From Leifsonia sp. AG29 (GTDB taxonomy: Bacteria; Actinomycetota; Actinomycetes; Actinomycetales; Microbacteriaceae), in NCBI RefSeq assembly GCF_009765225.1, contig NZ_VMSF01000001.1:1116001-1180000 (forward strand): DNA of 64,000 bases, read 5' to 3'. Made by a program: the position numbers and the translations under genes. This document shows, piece by piece, positions 33,313-41,872 of this stretch (positions are counted from its first letter, which is position 1; every line of letters begins with the position of its first letter). A model generated the notes under the pieces. That model was not told the origin of the DNA, searched no databases, and worked only from the letters and a program-made list of their open reading frames with translations.

Positions 33313-36300
33313 ATGACGACGAGCGGCTTCCTCCCTCGTGCTGCTGTGCAGCACGAGCGTGCGGTTGCGCTCGACGCCTCCCAGTCCGAGGTGCTCGCGC
33401 TCGGCGACGGCGTGTCGGCCGCGGTCCTCGGAGCGCCCGGCACCGGCAAGACCACCACGCTCGTCGAGGCCATGGCGGAACGCGTCCTGGGGCGCGGGTA
33501 CGAGACCGGCGAGGTGCTCGCGCTCTCCGCCTCCCGAGCCTCCGCCACCGCGCTACGCGATCGCCTCGCTCTGCGGATCGGTCGGCCCGCGAACGGCCCG
33601 CTGGCCCGCACGGCGACCTCGCTCGCCTTCCAGCTGGTCGGCGACCGCGCCCGCCGCCTGGGCGACGAGCCCCCGCGGCTGCTGACCGGAGGGGAGCAGG
33701 ACCAGATCATCGCCGAGCTGCTCGCCGGGCACCGGGAGGACGGCACCGGACCGGTGTGGCCCGAGCCGCTGGTCGACGAGGTGCGCGGTCTCCGCGGCTT
33801 CCGAACGGAGCTGCGCGAACTCATGGCGCGTTGCGCGGAGCGCGGTGTGAGCCCGTCCCGCCTGTCGGAGCTCGGAGCGATCACGGGCCACGACGAGTGG
33901 CGGGCTGCGGCGCGGTTCATCGCCGAGTATCAGCTCGTCGTCGACAGCTACCGGGGCGGCTTCGTCGACTCCGCCGAGCTCGTCGCCTCGGCCGTGGCCG
34001 CCGTGCGGGAGGGCAGCCGGCTCGACGGCCTCCGGGTGCTGTTCGTCGACGACCTCCAGGAGGCGACGCTCGCCACGCTCTCGCTGCTCCGCGCCCTTGC
34101 GCAGCGCGGCGTCGCCGTCATCGCGTTCGGCGACCCCGACGTCGCCTCGACCACGTTCCGCGGGGCGGAGGCCTCGGCGCTGGGCCAGCTTGAGGCACGC
34201 CTCGGCGTACCGGTCGAGCGCTTCGTCCTCACGACCGCGCATCGACAGAGCGCGCCGCTGCGCGAGCTCACAGCCCGGGTGACCGAACGGATCGGCACGG
34301 CGGCCGCCGGCATGCAGCGCGTCGCCTCGGCCGCACCGGCGGAGGACGATCACGATGACGACCAGCGCGCCCCGGGCGGAGACCGGCCCCCGGTCGTCGT
34401 CGTGCAGGCGTCGTCCGGCCCGGGGGAGGCGGCGCGGCTCGCCCGCAAGCTCCGCGAGCGGCACCTCCTCGACGGCGTCCCGTGGGGCGAGATGGCCGTC
34501 ATCGTGCGCTCCGGCTCCCATGTGCCCGCCCTCGCCCGTTCGCTCGCGGTGGCGGAGGTCCCCACGAAGACGAGCATCGCGGGCCGGGCCCTGCGCGACG
34601 ACTACGCGGCCCGTCAGCTCATCACGCTGGCCGGCGTGGAGCTCGGGGCGGTGGAGCTCACGGCCGCCGTCGCGACCGAGCTCCTCCTCGGCCCGTTCGG
34701 CGGGCTCGACGGCGTGAGCCTCAGGCGCCTGCGGCTGGCACTCCGTCAGGAGGAGCTCGCGGGGGACGGCAACCGCCCGGGCGACGACCTGCTCGTCGAG
34801 GCGCTGAGCCACCCGGCGCACCTCGCCACCATCGACGCCTCTCACGCCCGCCGGGCGGCGCGGCTGGCCGAGACGCTCCGCGCCGGCCGCGAGAAGGCGG
34901 CCGAGGGGGCGACCATCGAGGAGCTCATCTGGCACGCGTGGGAGCGAAGCGGACTGGCGCGCCGCTGGCTCGAGCAGGCGGAGCGCAGCGGGATCGTCGC
35001 CGACGAGGCCGACCGCCATCTGGACGGCGTGGTCGCCCTGTTCACCGCGGCGCGCCGCTTCGTCGAGCGCTACCCGGAACGTCCCGCGGCCGACTTCGTC
35101 GTCGAGCTCCTCGGCGCCGAGGTGCCGGAGGACACGCTGGCCGCGCAGACGGTGGGGGAGGCGGTCCTCGTGTGCACCCCGAGCGCCACGATCGGTCGCG
35201 AGTTCGAGGTGGTGGCCGTTGCCGGGTTGCAGGAGAGCGTGTGGCCGAACCTCCGGCTGCGCGGGTCGCTCCTCCACCCCCAAGAGCTCGCCGACGCGAT
35301 CGAGGGTCGCGAGGTCGCGACTCAGGACCAGCGTGCGCAGGTGCTCGGCGACGAGCTGCGCATGTTCGCGCTCGCGGTGTCGCGAGCGCGCGGGCAGGTG
35401 CTGCTCACGGCGACGGCCAACGACGACGAGCAGCCGTCGCCCTTCCTCCGGCTCGCCGCCGGCCTGGCCGTGGAGGACGGCGACGAGGCCCTCCACCCGC
35501 TCTCGCTGCGCGGGATGGTCGGCCGGCTCCGCCGACGGCTCGTGACCACCGGCTCTCCGGACGCCGCCGAAGCGCTCGCCCGGCTCGCCGACGCCGGCGT
35601 CGAAGGCGCCGACCCGGCCTCCTGGTACGGGATGCTCGCGCCGTCGACCACCGAGCCGCTCGTCGACCCGGACGACCCCGAGGCCCTGGTGACCGTGTCG
35701 CCCTCGCGGCTGGCGACGTTCGAGAAGTCACCGCTCGCGTGGTTCGTCGACGAGATGGCGGCCACGCCGAGCGGGCTCGCGGCGGGGATCGGCACGGTCG
35801 TCCACGCCGTCATGGAGGAGGCGGCGTCGAGCGACGACCTCAGTGTCGACGCCCTGTGGGCCGGCATCGAGCAGCACTGGGCCGAGCTCGCCTTCGAGTC
35901 GCCCTGGATCGAGGAGCGGGAGCGGCGGCGGACGCGCACGCTCGTCTCCGGCGTCTCCGAGTACCTCCGCGATTTCGAGCGAGCGGGTGGTCGCCTGCTC
36001 GGCTCGGAGGGCGGGTTCGCCTTCGACGTCGGGCGCGCGCGTGTCCGCGGCACCATCGACCGGGTCGAGCGCACCGCCGAGGGTACGGTCGTCATCGTCG
36101 ATCTGAAGACCGGGCGGACGGTGCCGACCGCTGCGGAGACCGCGGCGCACGCGCAGCTCGGGGCCTACCAGCTCGCGCTGGCCCACGGGGCGGTGGAGCA
36201 GGCGGCCGACCTGCCGCCCGGAGGCGCGAAGCTGCTGTTCGTCGCTCGCGGCGCCGCCGGGAAGGGATACAAGCAGGTGGTGCAGGAGCGCATCGACGAC

Positions 36301-36450
36301 GACGGGCTGGAGCGCCTCAAGGAGCGGGTGGCCCGTGCCGCTGAGGGCATGGGTGCCGCCACCTTCGCGGGAGTCGTCGATCTCGGCGAGCGCGACCCGC
36401 ACGCGCGCTACGAGTACCGCATCCACCTCGTCCCGGCGGTGAGCGCATGA
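33313..36450 (+). CDS. adnA: AdnA: helicase-nuclease subunit of the AdnAB DNA end-resection motor
   Basis: A 1045-residue subunit of the actinobacterial AdnAB complex, which resects double-strand breaks in place of RecBCD or AddAB. The N-terminal UvrD-like motor has Walker A GAPGTGKT (40-47), a Walker B region reading LFVDDLQEA, and TTAHRQS. The C-terminal RecB-like nuclease has GTIDRVER (about 914) and IVDLKTGR (about 929), the D and DxK residues of the PD-(D/E)xK site. Walker B has Asp in place of the usual Glu (compare LLDEYQDT in AdnB), fitting reports that the AdnA motor is the lesser one. It overlaps adnB by ATGA. Confidence 0.95.
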   Translation: MTTSGFLPRAAVQHERAVALDASQSEVLALGDGVSAAVLGAPGTGKTTTLVEAMAERVLGRGYETGEVLALSASRASATALRDRLALRIGRPANGPLARTATSLAFQLVGDRARRLGDEPPRLLTGGEQDQIIAELLAGHREDGTGPVWPEPLVDEVRGLRGFRTELRELMARCAERGVSPSRLSELGAITGHDEWRAAARFIAEYQLVVDSYRGGFVDSAELVASAVAAVREGSRLDGLRVLFVDDLQEATLATLSLLRALAQRGVAVIAFGDPDVASTTFRGAEASALGQLEARLGVPVERFVLTTAHRQSAPLRELTARVTERIGTAAAGMQRVASAAPAEDDHDDDQRAPGGDRPPVVVVQASSGPGEAARLARKLRERHLLDGVPWGEMAVIVRSGSHVPALARSLAVAEVPTKTSIAGRALRDDYAARQLITLAGVELGAVELTAAVATELLLGPFGGLDGVSLRRLRLALRQEELAGDGNRPGDDLLVEALSHPAHLATIDASHARRAARLAETLRAGREKAAEGATIEELIWHAWERSGLARRWLEQAERSGIVADEADRHLDGVVALFTAARRFVERYPERPAADFVVELLGAEVPEDTLAAQTVGEAVLVCTPSATIGREFEVVAVAGLQESVWPNLRLRGSLLHPQELADAIEGREVATQDQRAQVLGDELRMFALAVSRARGQVLLTATANDDEQPSPFLRLAAGLAVEDGDEALHPLSLRGMVGRLRRRLVTTGSPDAAEALARLADAGVEGADPASWYGMLAPSTTEPLVDPDDPEALVTVSPSRLATFEKSPLAWFVDEMAATPSGLAAGIGTVVHAVMEEAASSDDLSVDALWAGIEQHWAELAFESPWIEERERRRTRTLVSGVSEYLRDFERAGGRLLGSEGGFAFDVGRARVRGTIDRVERTAEGTVVIVDLKTGRTVPTAAETAAHAQLGAYQLALAHGAVEQAADLPPGGAKLLFVARGAAGKGYKQVVQERIDDDGLERLKERVARAAEGMGAATFAGVVDLGERDPHARYEYRIHLVPAVSA

Positions 36451-39400
36451 CCGGCGAAGACGGCGTGCTGGAGTGGGCGGCCGAGGAGGCCGGGCTCGAC
36501 CTCGTCGAGCAGGCCTTCTCGCTGGAGGCGCCCGACGCGCGGCCCGACCCGGTGAGAGCCACTGCCTCGCTGAGTGCCGCGCGCATCGCCGAGGCCCTCG
36601 GTCTTCCCGTCCCCACCGAGCAGCAGCAGGCCGTCATCGAGGCTCCGCTGCGCCCCGCCATCGTCGTCGCGGGCGCCGGGAGCGGAAAGACGGAGACGAT
36701 GGCGAACCGCGTCGTCTGGCTGCTCGCGAACGGTCATGTCCGCGTCCCCGAGATCCTCGGGCTCACCTTCACCCGCAAGGCCGCGGGCGAGCTCGCCGAG
36801 CGGATCCGGAAGCGCGTCGAGCAGCTGGTCGCCTCGGGGCTGACCGACATCCCGTTCGACCCGTTCGAGGCACCGGAGGTCGCGACCTACAACGCGTTCG
36901 CCAATGCGATCTTCCGGGAGAACGCGCTGCTCGTCGGTCGCGAACCGGAGTCGGCCGTGCTGAGCGAGGCGTCCGCCTGGCAGCTCGCGCGGCGCATCGT
37001 CGTGGCGAGCGCCGACGACCGGCTCGTCGAGCTCGACAAGAGCGTCGACCAGGTGACGAGCGCGGTGGTGACCCTGAGCCGCGCCCTCAGCGAGAACGTG
37101 GTCAGCGCCGACGAGGTGGCCCGCATGGCCCGCGCGTTCAGCGGCGTCGTCGAGCTGCCCACCGGGAACGGACGGGTGAAGGAGGCGTACGCCTCGGTCC
37201 GGGCGGCCGTCGCGGCCGTCGGGTCTCTCCCTCCGCTGCTGGAGCTCGCCGAGACGTTCGCGGCGGAGAAGCGACGGCGCGGCTTCGTGGAGTACTCCGA
37301 CCAGGTGGCTCTGGCGCTCCAGGTGTGCGAGCGCGTGCCGGAGGTCGTCGGCGACTACCGTGAGCGCTTCCGGGTCGTCCTCCTCGACGAGTATCAGGAC
37401 ACCTCGGTCGTCCAGACCCGGCTGCTCGCCACCCTCTTCGCCGGTCAGGCGGTGATGGCCGTCGGCGATCCGCACCAGTCCATCTACGGCTGGCGCGGTG
37501 CGTCGGCCGCCAATCTCGGTCGGTTCGGTGCCGACTTCACCGGGGAGCGGGACGGGGCGGCGCGATACGCCCTGAGCACGAGCTGGCGCAACCCGGTCCG
37601 CGTGCTCGATGCCGCAAACGTCCTGGTCGAGCCGCTCTCCGCCTCCTCCCCGGTCGCCGTGGAGCGCCTGCAGCCGCGGCCGGGCGCCGCGCCCGGCCGC
37701 CTCGACACCGCGTTCGGGCAGACGGTCGCCGAGGAGGCCGATACGGTCGCCGCGTGGTTCTCCGAGCGGGTGAAGCGCCGCCTCCCGAACGGCGAACCCC
37801 CCAGCGCGGCCCTGCTGTGCCGGTCGCTCAAGAAGATCGATGTCTTCACCGCAGCGCTCACGAGGCACGGCGTGCCGTTCCATGTGCTCGGGCTCGGCGG
37901 CCTGCTCGAGCAGCCGGTCGTCGCCGACCTCGTCTCAGCCCTGCGCGTCATGCACGACCCGACGGCCGGATCGGAGCTGATCAGGCTGCTCACGGGGGCC
38001 CGGTGGCGCATCGGCCCGAAGGACATCGCCGCCCTCCGGCGCGTCGCGTCCTGGCTGGCCGCGCGGGACCACCGCTTCCAGCAGCTCGATCCGGAGGTAC
38101 GCGACCGGCTGCGGCGATCGGTGGCCGGCGAGGAGTCCGCCTCCCTCGTCGATGCGCTCGACTTCGTCGTCGAGGCGCCCGACGGCCACGGTCAGCTCGC
38201 CGGGTTCAGCGCCGTCGGCCTCGAGCGCCTGCGCGAGGCGGGCCGCGAGCTCGACCGCCTCCGGTCGAGGGTCGGACTGGACCTGCTCGACCTCGTCACG
38301 CTCGTCCAGCAGGAACTCCGCCTCGACATCGAGGTCGCGGCGAACGAGACCGCGCAGCTCGGCCAGGCGAGCCTGGACGCCTTCGCGGAGCAGGTGGCCT
38401 CGTACCTGGCGAGCGACGAGCAGGCGACCCTCGGATCGTTCCTCGCGTGGTTGGCCGAGGCGGAGCAGCGCGACAACCTCGCGCCGCGCAGCGAGGAGGC
38501 CGAGCCCGGCACCGTCCAGATCCTCACCATCCACGGGGCCAAGGGCCTCGAGTGGGACGTCGTCGCGATCCCTCGCCTCGTCGACGGGGAGCTCCCGGGT
38601 CCGCCCCAGAGCAAGAAGGGGTGGCTCGCGTTCGGTCAGCTGCCGAACGAGTTCCGCGGCGACTCGGCCGAGCTGCCGATCGTGGCCTGGCGGACGGCCG
38701 ACACGCAGAAGGATGTCCACGATTCCATCGCGGCCTTCGAGGAGGAGAACGTCGCGCGTCATCTCGAGGAGCAGCGGCGGCTGATCTACGTGGCCGTCAC
38801 GCGGGCCAAGCAGGAGCTGCTGCTCACCGGCTCCTACTGGTCGACCCAGACCCGTCCGCGCGGGCCCGGGTCCTACCTGCTCGAGCTGCAGGCGGCGGGA
38901 CTGATCCCCGCGGATGGGCTTCCCGAGTGCGACGAACCCGATGAGAACCCGTTCGCGCAGGAGTCACGGACGGTCCTCTGGCCGCTCGAGCCCCTGGGTG
39001 CGCGACGCTCCGCCGTCGAAGCCGCCGCGGGCGCCGTCCGGGCGGCGCGCGAGCGCGGCTCCGGCGACGGCGGTGTCTACGCCCGCGACCTCGACCTGCT
39101 CCTCGCGGAACGAGCGCGGCGCGCGTCGGAATCGGGTCTCGTCCCGCTCCCCGCGCGCATCCCCGCATCGCGGTTCAAGGACTACGTCTCCGACCCGGCG
39201 GGCGTCGCCGCGTCCCTCCGCCGGCCCATGCCGGAGCGGCCGTACCGCCAGACGCGCCTCGGCACGCTGTTCCACCGCTGGGTGGAGGATCGGTTCGGCA
39301 CCGTCGCGGGCTCGGCCGACGAACTCGACGCCGCGGCGCACGAACTCGACGACCCGGCCGGCGATCTCCTCGAAGCGGAGCGCCTGACGGAGCTCCAGGC

Positions 39401-39785
39401 GACCTTCGCCGCGAGCGAGTGGGCCGGGCGGCGGCCCGAACAGGTGGAGCTCGAGATCCATGTGACGCTCGCCGGCCAGGTGATCGTCTGCAAGCTCGAC
39501 GCGGTCTACCGCGTCGACGACGGGACCCACGACTACCAGATCGTCGACTGGAAGACCGGCAAGGCTCCCCGCGACGCCGAGGACCTAGAGCGCAAGCAGC
39601 TCCAGCTCGCGCTCTACCGGCTCGCCTTCGCGGAGTTCGCCGGGGCGGACCCCGAGCGGATCGACGCGGTCTTCTACTTCGTGGCGGATGACCGGGTCGT
39701 CCGACCCGAGCGGCTCTACACCGCCGAGGAGCTCCGGTCGCTCTGGTCCTCCGCGACCGGCTTCATGCCGCCGAAGCGCCCGTAG
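36447..39785 (+). CDS. adnB: AdnB: lead helicase-nuclease subunit of AdnAB
   Basis: A 1112-residue partner of AdnA. The SF1A motor is intact: Walker A AGAGSGKT (75-82), TFTRKAAGELAERI, Walker B VLLDEYQDTS, GDPHQSIYGWRGA, and motif VI VAVTRAKQELLLTGS. The C-terminal RecB-like nuclease has CKLDAVYRVDDG (about 1014) and QIVDWKTGKAP, with all catalytic acidic and lysine residues. The complex unwinds and cuts broken DNA ends before RecA loading. It is translationally coupled to adnA. Its last 70 bp are antisense to the 3' end of the kinase-fold gene. Confidence 0.95.
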   Translation: MTGEDGVLEWAAEEAGLDLVEQAFSLEAPDARPDPVRATASLSAARIAEALGLPVPTEQQQAVIEAPLRPAIVVAGAGSGKTETMANRVVWLLANGHVRVPEILGLTFTRKAAGELAERIRKRVEQLVASGLTDIPFDPFEAPEVATYNAFANAIFRENALLVGREPESAVLSEASAWQLARRIVVASADDRLVELDKSVDQVTSAVVTLSRALSENVVSADEVARMARAFSGVVELPTGNGRVKEAYASVRAAVAAVGSLPPLLELAETFAAEKRRRGFVEYSDQVALALQVCERVPEVVGDYRERFRVVLLDEYQDTSVVQTRLLATLFAGQAVMAVGDPHQSIYGWRGASAANLGRFGADFTGERDGAARYALSTSWRNPVRVLDAANVLVEPLSASSPVAVERLQPRPGAAPGRLDTAFGQTVAEEADTVAAWFSERVKRRLPNGEPPSAALLCRSLKKIDVFTAALTRHGVPFHVLGLGGLLEQPVVADLVSALRVMHDPTAGSELIRLLTGARWRIGPKDIAALRRVASWLAARDHRFQQLDPEVRDRLRRSVAGEESASLVDALDFVVEAPDGHGQLAGFSAVGLERLREAGRELDRLRSRVGLDLLDLVTLVQQELRLDIEVAANETAQLGQASLDAFAEQVASYLASDEQATLGSFLAWLAEAEQRDNLAPRSEEAEPGTVQILTIHGAKGLEWDVVAIPRLVDGELPGPPQSKKGWLAFGQLPNEFRGDSAELPIVAWRTADTQKDVHDSIAAFEEENVARHLEEQRRLIYVAVTRAKQELLLTGSYWSTQTRPRGPGSYLLELQAAGLIPADGLPECDEPDENPFAQESRTVLWPLEPLGARRSAVEAAAGAVRAARERGSGDGGVYARDLDLLLAERARRASESGLVPLPARIPASRFKDYVSDPAGVAASLRRPMPERPYRQTRLGTLFHRWVEDRFGTVAGSADELDAAAHELDDPAGDLLEAERLTELQATFAASEWAGRRPEQVELEIHVTLAGQVIVCKLDAVYRVDDGTHDYQIVDWKTGKAPRDAEDLERKQLQLALYRLAFAEFAGADPERIDAVFYFVADDRVVRPERLYTAEELRSLWSSATGFMPPKRP

Positions 39786-40789
39786 GACTCGGGACGGTCG
39801 CCGGGAGTCCGATCGAGCATCGCCTCCACGTCGCCGACCGCGAGGATGGGCCCGGTGGCCGTCGAGAGCGGGATGACCGCGTGCCCGTGCACCCGGTCGA
39901 CCAGGCCGTCGAGCATCTGCACCGCGTCGTCGACGATCGACTGGTCGCGGACCTCCCGGCCGTGGAGCAGCCAGCGGGCGACCTCGAGCTCGGCATACAG
40001 CATCGCGCGCTGCGTGAACTGACGGTCTGTGGCGACCTGACGAGTGGAGGCGTAGGCGCCCAGAGCGCCGTCGGTCGCCTCCGGGTTCATCGCGAGCAGC
40101 CAGTGGAGGTCGCGGGCCGGGTCGCCGACGCGCAGCGCCGACCAGCCGAGGACAGCCGTGACGACGTCGTGCTCCACGAGGAATGAGTCCGCTGTGAGCA
40201 GCCCGTTGATCACGGTCGGCTGGAACTGCCAGACGGTGTGGTCGGCGGCGGCGTCGCGCCACCGATCCCGGAGCGCCGCCGGGAGGAGGCCGGTCGCCGC
40301 GGCGGACTCGATGAGCGAGCTCGCCGCCGACTGGCACTCGGGTGCCGAGAGGACGGGCAGGCCGGCCTCTCCCACGAAGCTCGTCGGGAGGGAGTGGATG
40401 GCGGCGATCGCGTGGCCGATCGACCCGGCGAGGCCGTCGCCCGGGGGCACGTCCTCGACCTGGATGTGGTGACCGGGGAGGAAGTCGTAGACGATCGCGC
40501 GAGTGCTGCCCACGGGTGCTTGCCCGAGATACCTCGGCACGTCGAACGGCAGCCGGCTCCGGATGCCCTGCGTGAGCGCGCGGAGCGCGACCAGGTCGGC
40601 GCCCTGCTCCGACTCCGCCGCCTGCGTGGCCGGGACGCGCACGATGAGGGTCTCGCCGTCGCGGGTGCTGAGGAGCGCCGAGTCGTATTCGCCGGAACCG
40701 CCCCGCCCGTAGCCCGTGGCCCCGGTGACCTGGAGGTCCGGAACGGCCGAGGTGGCCAGCGCGGCTAGAGTGAGATGGGATCTGGCCAT
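39716..40789 (-). CDS. Kinase-fold (aminoglycoside/macrolide phosphotransferase-like) protein with lost catalytic residues
   Basis: A 357-residue protein with the APH fold. The N-lobe has VTGATGYGRGGSGEYDSALLST and LIVRVPA; the C-lobe has a GLAGSIGHAIAAIHSLP helix. Where active members have HGDxxxxN this one reads INGLLTADSFLV (Asp to Leu, Asn to Ser), and where they have IDW it reads LGW (Asp to Gly), although the following VGDPARDLHWLL is normal. All three catalytic/magnesium residues are therefore missing, and it is probably a pseudokinase, not an antibiotic-resistance enzyme. It has a leaderless promoter and lies between adnB and nudC, overlapping adnB by 70 bp. Confidence 0.85.
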   Translation of the reverse strand: MARSHLTLAALATSAVPDLQVTGATGYGRGGSGEYDSALLSTRDGETLIVRVPATQAAESEQGADLVALRALTQGIRSRLPFDVPRYLGQAPVGSTRAIVYDFLPGHHIQVEDVPPGDGLAGSIGHAIAAIHSLPTSFVGEAGLPVLSAPECQSAASSLIESAAATGLLPAALRDRWRDAAADHTVWQFQPTVINGLLTADSFLVEHDVVTAVLGWSALRVGDPARDLHWLLAMNPEATDGALGAYASTRQVATDRQFTQRAMLYAELEVARWLLHGREVRDQSIVDDAVQMLDGLVDRVHGHAVIPLSTATGPILAVGDVEAMLDRTPGDRPESYGRFGGMKPVAEDQSDRSSSAV

Positions 40790-40795
40790 GCACCC

Positions 40796-40801
40796 AGGCT
40801 A
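40796..40801 (-). promoter_or_regulatory. Leaderless -10 box (TAGCCT) for the kinase-fold gene
   Basis: Minus-strand TAGCCT ends six bases before the ATG. Confidence 0.5.
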
Positions 40802-40849
40802 AACGGACCTTCCCGGGTCGGCCGTCCGCCACGCCCCGAAAGGACCTCG

Positions 40850-41872
40850 ATGTCGTCCGCTCAGACCTCCGCCCTCCCGCTCGCCGCGTTGCCGCTGTCG
40901 CGTCACGCGATCGATCGCGACCACGCGGCGCGCTCGCGGCCGGCGCTCTTCGACGAGCTCTGGGAGGAACCGGGCACCCGCGTCCTCCCGCTGTGGAAGG
41001 GGCATGCGCTGGTCACGCCCGAGAGCGTCCCCGCCGCGACGCCGGCCGCCGACGGCTGGTCCTCGCCCGACGCCGGACGCGCTGCGCTCGACCTCCTGCC
41101 GGTGGACCGCGTGTCCGCCGCGCTCATCCGCGTCTACCTCGGCCGCACCACGGCCGATGCCCCCGGCGAGCCCGTGGGAACCGCTGTGGTGCTCGAGGTG
41201 CTGACGGATGCCGCCGCCCGGGAGCTCGAGCCCGACGAGGCGCGCTGGGCCAATCTCCGCACGGTCGCGACGGCGCTGACCGACCGCGATGCGGGTCTCT
41301 TCACGGAGGCCCTCGCGATCGCCAACTGGCATGCTTCGCACACGCACTGCCCGCGCTGCGGGACGCCGACGGTCATCGAGCAGGCCGGGTGGGTGCGCCG
41401 CTGCTTCGAGGACGGCTCGGAGGTCTTCCCCCGCACCGACCCCGCGGTGATCGTCACCGTGCTCGATGACGACGACCGTCTGCTTCTCGGTTCGAACGCC
41501 ATGTGGGAGCAGTCCCGCTACTCCCTGCTCGCCGGGTTCGTCGAGCCGGGGGAGTCGTTCGAGTCGGCGGTAGAGCGCGAGATCTTCGAGGAGGCCGGGA
41601 TCCGCGTCGTCGACGCCCGGTACAAGGGGTCGCAGCCGTGGCCGTTCCCGGCGTCGGTGATGATCGGCATGACGGCCCGGCTCGCCCCCGGCCAGCACCC
41701 GTCCGGCCTCGACCCCGATGGCGAGGAGATCCTCGAGCTGCGCTGGTTCAGCCGCGAGGAGCTGTGGGAGGCACGCGGCCAGATCGTGCTGCCGGGACGC
41801 TCCTCCATCGCGCGCGCGCTCATCGAGGACTGGTACGGCGGTCCCCTGGACGAACCGCCGTCGCTGCCGTGA
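40850..41872 (+). CDS. nudC: NAD+ diphosphatase (NudC), Nudix family
   Basis: A 340-residue Nudix hydrolase that cleaves NAD(H) to nicotinamide mononucleotide and AMP and can remove NAD caps from RNA. The N-terminal domain is followed by a zinc ribbon with CPRC (about 166) and one further cysteine in RRCFEDGS; a fourth cysteine is not present. The Nudix box GFVEPGESFESAVEREIFEEAGI is complete (about 227-249), and SQPWPFP is the NudC signature that sets NAD specificity. The ATG has AAAGGA upstream. It overlaps uvrD2 by GTGA. Confidence 0.95.
   Translation: MSSAQTSALPLAALPLSRHAIDRDHAARSRPALFDELWEEPGTRVLPLWKGHALVTPESVPAATPAADGWSSPDAGRAALDLLPVDRVSAALIRVYLGRTTADAPGEPVGTAVVLEVLTDAAARELEPDEARWANLRTVATALTDRDAGLFTEALAIANWHASHTHCPRCGTPTVIEQAGWVRRCFEDGSEVFPRTDPAVIVTVLDDDDRLLLGSNAMWEQSRYSLLAGFVEPGESFESAVEREIFEEAGIRVVDARYKGSQPWPFPASVMIGMTARLAPGQHPSGLDPDGEEILELRWFSREELWEARGQIVLPGRSSIARALIEDWYGGPLDEPPSLP

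Noticed and set aside
39716-40789. Macrolide or aminoglycoside resistance enzyme
   Set aside because: The catalytic HGDxxxxN and IDW residues are absent, so resistance by phosphorylation is not supported.
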